NCBI GenBank assembly: GCA_023265025.1
Contig: JAHFUP010000038.1
Coordinates: 1 to 43,215, forward strand
Length of the DNA stretch: 43,215 bases
Reading direction: 5' to 3'
Source: Acidimicrobiia bacterium
GTDB taxonomy: Bacteria; Actinomycetota; Acidimicrobiia; Acidimicrobiales; AC-14
The notes below the pieces were generated by a model, which was not told the origin of the DNA, searched no databases, and saw only the letters and a list, made by a program, of their open reading frames with translations. A program made the position numbers and the translations under genes. This document shows, piece by piece, positions 14,969 through 22,872 of this stretch (positions are counted from its first letter, which is position 1; each line of letters begins with the position of its first letter).

Positions 14969-16510
14969 ATGGGGGTTTCCGCGGTGATCGTTCCGCGCCC
15001 GTTGACGGTGTCGGCCATGGTCGTCACCGGCGGCGAGGTGCGGGTGACCAACACCGGCACCGAGGAGGACGAGTACGCGTTCGTCATCGACCGTGAGGCC
15101 GCGCAGTGGGGCTGGGTGACCCCACCGACGGTCACCGTGCCCGCCGGCGGGGAGGGATCGGTCAAGGTCCTCTTCCGCCTGCCCAAGTCGCACAAGCCCC
15201 CGGCCGGGCCGATGCCGTTCACCGTCACGGTCAAGTCGGTGCGGGACAAGGCGGTCTCCACTGTGGCCGACGGCGTGGTCGACGTCGCCGCCTTCTCTGA
15301 CCTTCTCGCCACCCTCAACCCGACCACCGCCCAGGGCAGTGGCCCGTCGCACCACACGGTGGCCGTCTCGAACCGGGGGAACGCCCCGGCCCGCTTCCGA
15401 CTGAAGGCGACCGACCCCGACGGCAGCCTGGATATCGACGTCGAGCCGGTCACTCTGGAGACCGGGCCCGGCACCGTGGCGTCGGCCAATCTTCGGGTCA
15501 CGCCGAAGAAGGGCCTGCGCCGGGGCACTGCCGAGCGGCCCTTCCAGGTGGTCGCCGAGGCCGAGGGTCACGAGCCCTTCCAGATGGAGGGCACCTTCAC
15601 CCAGGAGGGCACCGGCGCGGGTCGCACGCCGGTCATCATCGCCATCGTCGTGGCGGTGCTGGTGCTGGCCGGCGCGGCCATCGCCCTGGCCGGCGGCAGC
15701 GACGACCCCGCGACCTCCTCCTCGTCGGGGACGACCGTCGCCGGCGCCCCCGGCGCGCCGGCGGCCGACGACCCCGCCTGCCCGGCGAAGGGCCATGACA
15801 ACCGCGACCGCGGCACGTCCGGGGCCCTGCCCTTCAACTACTCGTTCCTCTTCACCACGCCCGACGGCTGCAAGCCCGTCCGGTTCAACCCGTGCGAGCC
15901 GATTCACTTCATCGTCAACCCGGCCGACGCCCCGGCGGGCGGCCTGGCCGACGTCCGCCAGGCGTTCAGGATGATCGCCGACGCCGGCGGCTACACCTTC
16001 GTCGACGACGGCACCACCGATGCCGACCGCTTCGACTTCGGCCGCCAGGCGTACAACCCGGCCCGCTACGGCGAGCGGTGGGCGCCGATCGTCGTCAGCT
16101 GGGGGCGGCTCGGCAGCCAGGGACGCAACGACGTGGTCATCGCCGGCATGGGGAACGGCCAGGTGGTCGACGGCACCATCGTCACCGGCATGCTCAACCT
16201 CAACGCCGACGCCCGCATCGACGCCTCCCGGGAGACCCCGGTCCCCGACGGCTACGGCGAGGGCATCTCCTGGGGCCGGGTGATCCTCCACGAGCTCGGC
16301 CACGTGTTCGGGCTCGGCCACGTCCAGAGCAAGAACGCCATCATGCACGAGGCGCTGCTCGAGCAGACGCTCAGCCGCACCGAGTACGGGGTGGGCGACA
16401 TCCAGGCGTGGCGCCAGCTCGGCCGCCAGGCAGGTTGCACCCAGACGCCGGCGCCCCGGGTGGTCGCGCCCCTCGGCGTGAGCCGGGCCACCACCACCGT
16501 CACCCGGTAG
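14969..16510 (+). CDS. Membrane-anchored metzincin-type metalloprotease with two Ig-like domains
   Basis: 513 aa. Residues 1-105 and 115-215 look like two beta-sandwich domains of the ASPM/NEW3 kind (LTVSAMVVTGGEVRVTNTGT; HHTVAVSNRGNAPARFRL). One strong membrane helix follows at about 222-245 (VIIAIVVAVLVLAGAAIALA), then a Ser/Thr/Gly/Ala linker. About 270-490 is a matrixin-like protease with the zinc motif HELGHVFGLGH and a downstream Met-turn (NAIMHEA). There is no signal peptide, so by the positive-inside rule the Ig-like half should be cytoplasmic and the protease outside (type II topology). Substrate unknown. Leaderless ATG after TAGTGT. The next gene, mobA, follows closely but is functionally unrelated. 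Confidence 0.8.
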   Translation: MGVSAVIVPRPLTVSAMVVTGGEVRVTNTGTEEDEYAFVIDREAAQWGWVTPPTVTVPAGGEGSVKVLFRLPKSHKPPAGPMPFTVTVKSVRDKAVSTVADGVVDVAAFSDLLATLNPTTAQGSGPSHHTVAVSNRGNAPARFRLKATDPDGSLDIDVEPVTLETGPGTVASANLRVTPKKGLRRGTAERPFQVVAEAEGHEPFQMEGTFTQEGTGAGRTPVIIAIVVAVLVLAGAAIALAGGSDDPATSSSSGTTVAGAPGAPAADDPACPAKGHDNRDRGTSGALPFNYSFLFTTPDGCKPVRFNPCEPIHFIVNPADAPAGGLADVRQAFRMIADAGGYTFVDDGTTDADRFDFGRQAYNPARYGERWAPIVVSWGRLGSQGRNDVVIAGMGNGQVVDGTIVTGMLNLNADARIDASRETPVPDGYGEGISWGRVILHELGHVFGLGHVQSKNAIMHEALLEQTLSRTEYGVGDIQAWRQLGRQAGCTQTPAPRVVAPLGVSRATTTVTR

Positions 16511-16513
16511 CGC

Positions 16514-17200
16514 GTGCCAGTCGCCGGCCCAGGGATCGGCGGCATTGTCCTCGCCGGCGGGGCGGGGCGGCGCATGGGTGGCGTCGACAAGGCTGCGCTG
16601 GCGGTCGACGGGGTCACCCTGCTCGACCGGGTGCTGACCGCGGCCCGGCCGGTGTGCGACCAGCTGGTGGTCGTGGGGCCGACCCGGCCGACCGGGGTGG
16701 CCGGCGTGTCGTTCGTGACCGAGGCCGCGCCCGGGGGTGGACCGGTCCCGGCGGTGCTGGCGGGGGTGGACGCCTGTCCTCGGTGCGACCTCGTCCTGGT
16801 CCTGGCCGTCGACCTGCCGTTGTTGCGCAGCGAGGATCTGCGCCGGCTCCTCGTCGCCGTCGACCAGCCGGGCGTCGACGCAGCTGCGTCGGGCGAGGGT
16901 AGGGGGCCGAATCCCCTGCTGGCCGCCTATCGGGTGCCGGCGCTCCTGGCCCGGGCCGGAGATCCGGCGCTGGGCGCCGGCGCCCGCGCCGGCCGGCTGC
17001 TGCCGGCGTCGACCGTCACGGTCGACCTGGGGCCGGCGGCGCTCAACGTCAACCGGCCCGAGGACCTGGCTGCCGCCGCCTCGGCTGCGGTGGCGGGCAA
17101 CCGTCCTGGACACGGCGACGAAGACGCCGGCGAGCCAGGCGGCGGTGGCGAGGAGGACCGTCCAACCGACCCTCGGGAGCACCGGCTGCGCCCCGAATGA
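16514..17200 (+). CDS. mobA: Molybdenum cofactor guanylyltransferase (MobA-like)
   Basis: Attaches GMP to molybdopterin to give the bis-MGD cofactor that formate dehydrogenases need, so its place before fdhA makes sense. 228 aa; GTG at 16514, three bases after the preceding stop. The nucleotide-binding signature IVLAGGAGRRMGGVDKA is at residues 10-26. LVLAVDLPLL is the metal-binding acidic motif and LNVNRPEDL the usual end. After this, the last 33 residues (from GNRPGHGDED) are atypical and lie antisense to a stretch with coding character on the other strand (17093-17333). The real family domain therefore ends near 17100. Confidence 0.85.
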   Translation: MPVAGPGIGGIVLAGGAGRRMGGVDKAALAVDGVTLLDRVLTAARPVCDQLVVVGPTRPTGVAGVSFVTEAAPGGGPVPAVLAGVDACPRCDLVLVLAVDLPLLRSEDLRRLLVAVDQPGVDAAASGEGRGPNPLLAAYRVPALLARAGDPALGAGARAGRLLPASTVTVDLGPAALNVNRPEDLAAAASAAVAGNRPGHGDEDAGEPGGGGEEDRPTDPREHRLRPE

Positions 17201-17333
17201 TCCCACCGCCACCCCGAAGCGGGCGACCAGGAGGTGGGCGCCGGCGCCGGCGGCGACCGTCGGCGCCGGCGCAGACCATCCCGCGGGTAGTGTCGACGAT
17301 CCTGGTCACCCGACGCCGGACGGTGATGGGCAT
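17093..17333 (-). pseudogene. Possible frameshifted small membrane-protein gene antisense to the mobA tail
   Basis: On the minus strand TAGTTT (17345-17340) is followed after 6 nt by ATG 17333, opening with MPITVRRRVTRIVDTTRG. After about 17 codons the strong coding signal moves to another frame, reading about 65 residues with two hydrophobic stretches (GAGAHLLVARFGVAVGSFG and VGWTVLLATAAWLAGVFVAV). Third codon positions are over 90 percent G/C in both pieces, but clearly lower in the overlapping mobA tail on the plus strand. This suggests a decayed or sequencing-frameshifted gene divergent from fdhA. No family recognised; the 3' end is uncertain. Confidence 0.35.
17288..17293 (+). promoter_or_regulatory. 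Candidate -10 box (TAGTGT) for the fdh operon
   Basis: TAGTGT, 85 bases before the fdhA GTG. It gives a leader long enough to hold a short reading frame (17332-17382). Confidence 0.4.
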
Positions 17334-17382
17334 GAGCGCAAACTACCCAGGCCGGTACGCAAGCGAGCGGGACCAACCGTGA
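17332..17382 (+). CDS. Possible 16-residue leader peptide overlapping the fdhA start
   Basis: ATG 17332 opens MSANYPGRYASERDQP, whose TGA (17380-17382) overlaps the fdhA GTG as GTGA; an in-frame ATG at 17326 would add two residues. The geometry allows translational coupling to fdhA. It could equally be chance. Confidence 0.3.
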   Translation: MSANYPGRYASERDQP

Positions 17383-20300
17383 GCGCCCGCAAGCTCATCG
17401 CGTCGTGGCCCGTGGTCCGCCAGCTCACCGGTCCTGACCGGCTGGGCCTGCGCCAGTCGGCGCAATCGGAGTGGTCGGCCACCCTCGAATCGCGTACCGA
17501 GACCGCCGACCGGGTCGTGCCTTCGATCTGCCCCTACTGTGCCGTCGGCTGCGCCCAGCGCATCTACGTGAAGGACGAGAAGGTCATCCAGGTCGAGGGC
17601 GACCCGGACAGCCCCGTCTCGCGCGGGCGCCTGTGCCCCAAGGGATCGGCGACCAAGCAACTGGTGACGGGCGGCCAGCGGGAGTACAAGGTCAAGTACC
17701 GCCGCCCGGGCGGGGCCGACTGGGAGGACCTCGCCCTCGACCGGGCCATGGACATGATCGCGGACCGGGTGATCGCCACCCGCGCCGCCACCTGGGACGG
17801 CCCCAACCGCAGGACCCTCGGCATCGCCAGCCTTGGAGGAGCGACCCTCGACAACGAGGAGAACTACCTCATGAAGAAGCTGTACACCGCCCTGGGTGCC
17901 ATCCAGGTCGAGAACCAGGCCCGCATATGACACTCCTCCACCGTCCCCGGTCTGGGGACATCGTTCGGTAGAGGCGGGGCCACTCAGTACCTTCAGGATC
18001 TGGCCACGTCGGATTGCATCCTGATCATGGGCTCGAACATGGCCGAGTGCCATCCCGTCGGCTTCCAGTGGGTGATGGAGGCCAAGGCGGCCGGCGCCCG
18101 GGTCATCCACGTCGACCCCCGCTTCACCCGGACCAGCGCGCTGGCCGACACCTTCGTCGCCCTGCGGGCCGGCAGCGACATCGCCTTCCTCGGCGCCATC
18201 GTCAACCACATCCTCACCAACCGGCGGGAGTTCCGGGAGTACGTGGTCGCCTACACGAACGCCTCGTCGATCGTCGGCGATGACTTCAGGGACACAGAGG
18301 ACCTCGACGGACTGTTCTCCGGCTGGGACCCCGAAGAGAAGGCCTACGACCCCTCGACGTGGCAGTACGCCGGCATGCCGGTCGCCCCCTCGGCCGGGCA
18401 CCGGGAGGCGGCGGCGCAGGGCGAGGCCCACGGCCACGGCGCCAAGCTCGCCGCCGGCGAGCCGGCCACCGATCCCACCCTCGACGACCCGCGGTGCGTG
18501 TTCCAGATCCTCAAGCGCCACTTCGCCCGGTACACCCCCGAGCTGGTCGAGGAGGTGTGCGGTGTGCCGCGGGAACAGTTCCTGGAGGTGGCCGAGGCGC
18601 TCTGCGCCAACTCCGGCCGGGAGCGGACCACGGCCATGTGTTACGCGGTGGGCTGGACCCAGCACACCGTCGGCGCCCAGTACATCCGCACCGCGGCGAT
18701 CATCCAGCTCCTGCTCGGGAACATGGGCCGACCCGGCGGCGGCATCCTGGCCCTTCGGGGCCACGCCAGCATCCAGGGGTCGACCGACATCCCGACCCTC
18801 TACAACATCCTCCCGGGGTACCTCCCGATGCCCCACGCCGCCACCCACCAGACCCTGGCGGATTACATCGCGGCGAACACCGCGCCGGGAGGGTTCTGGG
18901 GCCACACCGATGCCTACGTCGTCAGCCTGCTCAAGGCGTGGTGGGGCGACGCCGCCACCGCCGAGAACGACTGGTGCTACGACTACCTGCCGTTCATCAC
19001 CGGCGACCACTCGGCCTACCGGACCACCCTCGACATGGTCGACGGCAAGGTCAAGGGCTACTTCGTCATGGGCGAGAACCCGGTTGTCGGCTCGGCCAAC
19101 GGCAAGCTCCAGCGGCTGGCCCTCACCAAGCTGGACTGGATGGTCGTGCGCGACCTGGTCGAGATCGAGACCGCGTCGTTCTGGAAGGACGGCCCGGAGA
19201 TCGACAGCGGCGAGCTGAAGACCGCGGAGATCGCCACCGAGGTCTTCTTCCTGCCGGCGGCCGCCCACACCGAGAAGGACGGCAGCTTCACCCAGACCCA
19301 GCGCATGCTCCAATGGCACACCAAGGCGGTCGAGCCCCAGGGCGACTGCCGGTCGGAGCTGTGGTTCTACTGGCACCTCGGCCGGATTATCCGGGAGAAG
19401 CTGGGCGGGTCGACCGACGAGCGGGACCGGCCTGTGCTCGACCTCACCTGGGACTACCCGCTGGTGGACGGCGACCCTGCGGCCGCCACCGTGCTCCGGG
19501 AGATCAACGGGGTCGGCCCGGACGGGCGGACGGTCTCCGGCTACACGGCACTGAAGGCCGACGGGTCAACCCGATGCGGCTGCTGGATCTACAGCGGGTG
19601 CTACGCGGACGAGGTCAACCAGACGGCGCGCCGCAGGCCCGGTCACGAGCAGACTCACTACGCCCTGGAGTGGGGGTGGGCGTGGCCGGCGAACCGGCGC
19701 ATCCTGTACAACCGGGCGTCCGCCGACCCGTCGGGCAAGCCCTGGTCGGAGCGCAAGAAACTGATCTGGTGGGACGAGGCCGAGGGAAAGTGGACGGGCG
19801 AGGACGTGCCCGACTTCGTGATCGACAAGCCGCCCGACTACGCGCCGGTCGAGGGCGCCAAGGCCGAGCACGCGTTGCGCGGCGACGAGCCCTTCGTCAT
19901 GCAGACCGACGGGAAGGGCTGGCTGTTCGCGCCCAGCGGACTGGTCGACGGGCCCCTGCCGTCCCACTACGAGCCCCATGAGTCCCCCTTCACCAACCCG
20001 CTGTACGCGCAGCAGGCCAACCCCGCCCGCCAGATGTTCCGCCGCAAGGGCAACCGCTACAACGACGAGGACGGCAAGGCGTACCCGTTCGTCATGACCA
20101 CCTACCGGTTGACCGAGCACCACACCGCCGGCGGCATGTCCCGCTTCCTCCCCCACCTCGCCGAGCTGCAGCCCGAGATGTTCTGCGAGGTCAGCCCGGC
20201 GCTGGCCGCCGAGCGGGGCCTGGTCAACGGCGGCTGGGCGACGATCTCCTCGGCCCGGACGGCGATCGAGGCCCGGGTCCTGGTGACCGACCGGGTGAAG

Positions 20301-20483
20301 CCGTTGACGGTGCAGGGGCGGGTCCTGCACCAGGTCGGGCTCCCCTACCACTGGGGATGGAAGGGCCTGGTGACCGGCGACGCGGCCAACGACCTGTTCG
20401 CGCTGGCCCTCGACCCGAACGTCCACATCCAGGAGGTCAAGGCGGCGACATGCGACATCCAGCCGGGCCGGCGACCCCGATGA
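17379..20483 (+). CDS. fdhA: Formate dehydrogenase alpha subunit, selenocysteine-containing
   Basis: Molybdopterin subunit oxidising formate to CO2. GTG 17379; 1034 residues if the in-frame TGA at 17928-17930 is read as selenocysteine (residue 184). Context NQARI-Sec-HSSTVPGLGTSFGRGGATQ is the exact active-site environment of FdnG/FdhA enzymes. The frame continues without break to 20483. The N-terminal 4Fe-4S ligands are C51, C54, C58 and C86 (CPYCAVGC...LCPKG). There is no Tat signal, so the subunit should be on the cytoplasmic side. A SECIS-like hairpin follows the TGA (17943-17959). It closely resembles, from memory, the Streptomyces Sec-type FdhA beginning with a WPV.RQLTG.D.LG segment. 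Overlaps fdhB by four bases. A conventional gene finder would split this into two genes. Confidence 0.95.
17943..17959 (+). promoter_or_regulatory. Bacterial SECIS element in fdhA
   Basis: Perfect 6-bp stem GTCCCC/GGGGAC closing a GGTCT loop. The loop begins 18 nt after the TGA. From memory, E. coli fdhF has the same 18-nt spacing and the same GGUCU apical sequence, which is read by SelB. This is the expected signal for selenocysteine insertion. Confidence 0.88.
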
Positions 20484-21253
20484 CACGCATGGGCTTCTTC
20501 ACCGACACGTCAATCTGCATCGGGTGCAAGGCGTGCGAGGTGGCGTGCAAGGAGTGGAACGACGTGCCCGACGACGGGTTCGACTTCCTCGCCACCTCGT
20601 ACGACAACACCGGCGGCCTGAGTGCCGACACCTGGCGCCACGTGGCCTTTGTGGAGCAACCCGTGTCGGTGCCTGCCTTGGGCGAGAACGGGATCAGATG
20701 GCTGATGTCCTCGGACGTGTGCAAGCACTGCACGCATGCCGCGTGCCTGGAGGTGTGCCCGACGGGGGCGTTGTTCCGCACGGAGTTCGACACGGTCGTG
20801 GTGCAGCAGGACATCTGCAACGGGTGCGGGTACTGCGTGCCGGCCTGCCCCTTCGGGGTGATCGACGAGCGGGAGTCCGACGGGCGGGTGTGGAAGTGCA
20901 CCCTCTGCTACGACCGGCTGAAGTCCGACCTGGAGCCGGCGTGCGCCAAGGCGTGCCCGACGAAGTCGATCCAGTTCGGGCCGCTCGATGAGCTGCGGGC
21001 GCGGGCCGCCGGCCGTCTGGGCGCGCTCCGGGAGGCCGGCGTGGCCGACGCCCGGCTCTACGGGGCGGACGAGACCGACGGCGTGGGCGGGTTCGGCGCC
21101 TTCTTCCTCCTCCTGGACAAGCCCGAGGTCTACGGCCTGCCGCCCGACCCCGTGGTCACGACCCGCGACCTCCCACGGATGTGGCGAGCCGCCGCCGGCG
21201 CTGCGCTCGCGCTGGTCGGCGCAGTCGCCGCGGCATGCGCCCGACAAAGGTGA
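20480..21253 (+). CDS. fdhB: Formate dehydrogenase iron-sulfur (beta) subunit
   Basis: Electron-transfer subunit with four 4Fe-4S clusters. 257 aa from ATG 20480, which overlaps the fdhA stop (ATGA). Cysteine groups: CIGCKACEVAC, CKHCTHAACLEVCP, CNGCGYCVPACP and CTLCYDRLKSDLEPACAKACP-type final motif. A hydrophobic C-terminal helix (AAAGAALALVGAVAAAC) may touch the membrane subunit. An alternative ATG at 20450, inside fdhA, has a better ribosome binding site (GGAGG 13 nt before it) and would add ten residues. Overlaps the next gene by 19 bases. Confidence 0.93.
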   Translation: MTRMGFFTDTSICIGCKACEVACKEWNDVPDDGFDFLATSYDNTGGLSADTWRHVAFVEQPVSVPALGENGIRWLMSSDVCKHCTHAACLEVCPTGALFRTEFDTVVVQQDICNGCGYCVPACPFGVIDERESDGRVWKCTLCYDRLKSDLEPACAKACPTKSIQFGPLDELRARAAGRLGALREAGVADARLYGADETDGVGGFGAFFLLLDKPEVYGLPPDPVVTTRDLPRMWRAAAGAALALVGAVAAACARQR

Positions 21254-22140
21254 CGGGCTACTACGGGCGGCCCGTCCTCAAGGCGCCGGTGTGGAAGTCG
21301 GCCATCCCGCTGTACTTCTTCACCGGCGGCGTGGCCGGCGCCTCGTCCACGTTGGCGTTCGCCGCCGGCCTGCGGGGCAACCGGCGCCTGGCCCGCTCGG
21401 CGATGCTGGCGTCGGTGGCGGGCGTCGCGGCCAGCGGCCCGCTGCTCGTCATCGATCTCGGCAAGCCGAGCCGGTTCCTGAACATGCTGCGGGTCGCCAA
21501 GCCGACCTCGCCGATGAGCGTGGGCAGCTGGGTCTTGACGGCTTTCGCGCCGGCGTCGATGGCGGCCGCGGCCAGCGACGTCACCGGCCGGCTGCCACGC
21601 CTCGGACGGGTGGCCGCCGGCGCCGGCGCCGTCCTCGGCCCGGTGGTCGCCACCTACACCGCGGTGCTGGTAGCCAACACCGCCATCCCGGCGTGGCACG
21701 ACGCCCATCGCGAGCTGCCGTTCCTGTTCGTCGGCAGCGCGGCGGCCAGCGCCGCCGGCATCGCCATGATCGCCACGCCGGTCGCCGACGCCGGCCCCGC
21801 CCGCCGCCTCGCCATGATGGGCGCCGCCCTGGAGCTAGGGGCGTTCCGGGCCATGGAGTCCCGCCTCGACGAGGCGGTCGCCGGCCCCTACATGCACGGC
21901 CGCGCCGGGCGCCTGGCCAAGGCGGCCGAGGCCTGCAGCGCCACCGGGGCGGTCCTCGCTGTCACCGCCGGCCGGCGGCGCCGGCGGGCCGCCGTCACTG
22001 CCGGGGCGCTCCTCTGCGCCGGCAGCCTGCTCACCCGCTTCTCGGTCTTCCGGGCCGGCATCGAGTCCGCCGCCGACCCGGCGGCGACCATCGACCCCCA
22101 GCGCCGGCGGGTGGACGGTCGGGGTACGGTCGGGGCATGA
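21235..22140 (+). CDS. NrfD-type membrane subunit of formate dehydrogenase
   Basis: 301 aa, rich in hydrophobic segments (about eight), with the NrfD/PsrC-like opening YYGRPVLKAPVWKSAIPLYFF and the loop IDLGKPSRFLNMLRVAKPTSPMS. This family replaces the cytochrome b subunit in many oxidoreductases and passes electrons to quinone without haem. ATG 21235 lies inside fdhB. Together with fdhAB it makes a membrane-associated, cytoplasm-facing formate:quinone reductase. The C-terminal 60 residues are Arg/Ala-rich and poorly conserved. Overlaps the next gene (ATGA). Confidence 0.88.
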   Translation: MRPTKVTGYYGRPVLKAPVWKSAIPLYFFTGGVAGASSTLAFAAGLRGNRRLARSAMLASVAGVAASGPLLVIDLGKPSRFLNMLRVAKPTSPMSVGSWVLTAFAPASMAAAASDVTGRLPRLGRVAAGAGAVLGPVVATYTAVLVANTAIPAWHDAHRELPFLFVGSAAASAAGIAMIATPVADAGPARRLAMMGAALELGAFRAMESRLDEAVAGPYMHGRAGRLAKAAEACSATGAVLAVTAGRRRRRAAVTAGALLCAGSLLTRFSVFRAGIESAADPAATIDPQRRRVDGRGTVGA

Positions 22141-22637
22141 CCGTCGCACCCGACTTCGAGGCCCGCCGGCAGGCGGTTGTGGCCGCCCACCTCAAGCCGG
22201 CGGACCAACGGCCGGCCTCCAGCGCCCGGGGCGTCCACCACCTGGCCATGATCTGTAGCGACGTCGAGACGACCGTCCGCTTCTACCAGGACGTGCTCGG
22301 CTTCCCGCTGGTCGACGTGATGGAGAACCGGGACTACCCCGGCTCCACCCACTTCTTCCTCGACATCGGCAACGACAACCTGCTGGCCTTCTTCGACTTC
22401 CCCGGCCTCGGCCTCGCCGAGGCCACCGAGACCCTCGGGTCGGTCCAGCACGTGGCCATCTCCGTCGACCGGCCCAGCTTCGAGGCCATCAAGGAGCGGC
22501 TCGACGCCGCCGGCGTCGCCTACGTCGGCCCCGACCGGGGCCTCACCGACTCGATGTACGTCAAGGACCCCGACGGCATCCAGATCGAACTGCTGGCCGA
22601 ACCGCTACGGATCATGGACGGCCGCCACCTCGGCTGA
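22137..22637 (+). CDS. VOC-family (glyoxalase/dioxygenase-like) protein
   Basis: 166 aa with two beta-alpha-beta-beta-beta halves: GVHHLAMICSDVETTVRFYQ opens the first and VQHVAISVDRPSFEAIKERL the second; the end has MYVKDPDGIQIELL. Candidate metal ligands are the His of HHLA, the His of VQHVA and the Glu of IQIELL. This fits glyoxalase I, extradiol dioxygenase or fosfomycin-type members; the substrate cannot be told. Last gene of the fdh operon (ATGA overlap), although no functional link to formate is evident. A strong hairpin follows after 16 bases. Confidence 0.85.
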   Translation: MTVAPDFEARRQAVVAAHLKPADQRPASSARGVHHLAMICSDVETTVRFYQDVLGFPLVDVMENRDYPGSTHFFLDIGNDNLLAFFDFPGLGLAEATETLGSVQHVAISVDRPSFEAIKERLDAAGVAYVGPDRGLTDSMYVKDPDGIQIELLAEPLRIMDGRHLG

Positions 22638-22653
22638 CGCCCGTCATGAGCGA

Positions 22654-22692
22654 GTGTGCAATCTTGTACCACTGCGGTACAAGATTGCACAC
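22654..22692. terminator. Perfect 17-bp inverted repeat (IR-1) between convergent genes
   Basis: Arms 22654-22670 (GTGTGCAATCTTGTACC) and 22676-22692, loop ACTGC. It lies between the VOC gene and the small minus-strand gene, so it could stop transcription from both sides; there is no long T-tract. Shares its end sequences (CGAGTGTGCA and TGCACACCG) with IR-2 at 25366-25427. Confidence 0.75.
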
Positions 22693-22701
22693 CGGGCGGC
22701 G

Positions 22702-22845
22702 TCAGCAGGCGTGAGCCCGGCACACCGGGCAGTCCTGCGCCGGCGTCGGGTGTTCGCCGAGGCGGTGCTGGACGTCCATCTCCTCGCGGATCAGCACCCT
22801 CACATTCGCCTCGACGTCGTCGAGATCGTCCTTCACCATCCCCAT
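22702..22845 (-). CDS. Small protein with C-terminal CxxCxxHxC motif
   Basis: 47 codons from ATG 22845 (or 45 from ATG 22839). It opens MGMVKDDLDDVEANVRVLI, continues with a charged helical segment (REEMDVQHRLGEHP) and ends CPVCRAHAC. Third positions are almost all G/C in this frame, so I believe it is translated. The terminal Cys/His cluster could bind one zinc. It begins 27 bases after the thiolase stop and may be the last gene of that operon. No clear ribosome binding site and no family recognised. Confidence 0.55.
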   Translation of the reverse strand: MGMVKDDLDDVEANVRVLIREEMDVQHRLGEHPTPAQDCPVCRAHAC

Positions 22846-22872
22846 CCGTGTCGGCGAATCGGGCGGATTTCT

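Noticed and set aside
14915-17212. Long minus-strand reading frame opposite the metzincin and mobA genes
   Set aside because: Composition is Arg/Gly/Asp-rich shadow for most of its length; only the first part (17093-17212) has coding character and is treated separately.
17928-17930. fdhA as a pseudogene broken by a premature TGA
   Set aside because: The TGA sits at the known Sec position, the frame stays open on both sides with normal composition, and a SECIS-like hairpin with correct spacing follows.
6989-18303. Shared word TTCAGGGACACAGA in the hairpin at 6988 and inside fdhA near 18287
   Set aside because: Inside fdhA it encodes a conserved protein segment (DDFRDTED) and forms no hairpin; coincidence is the simpler reading.
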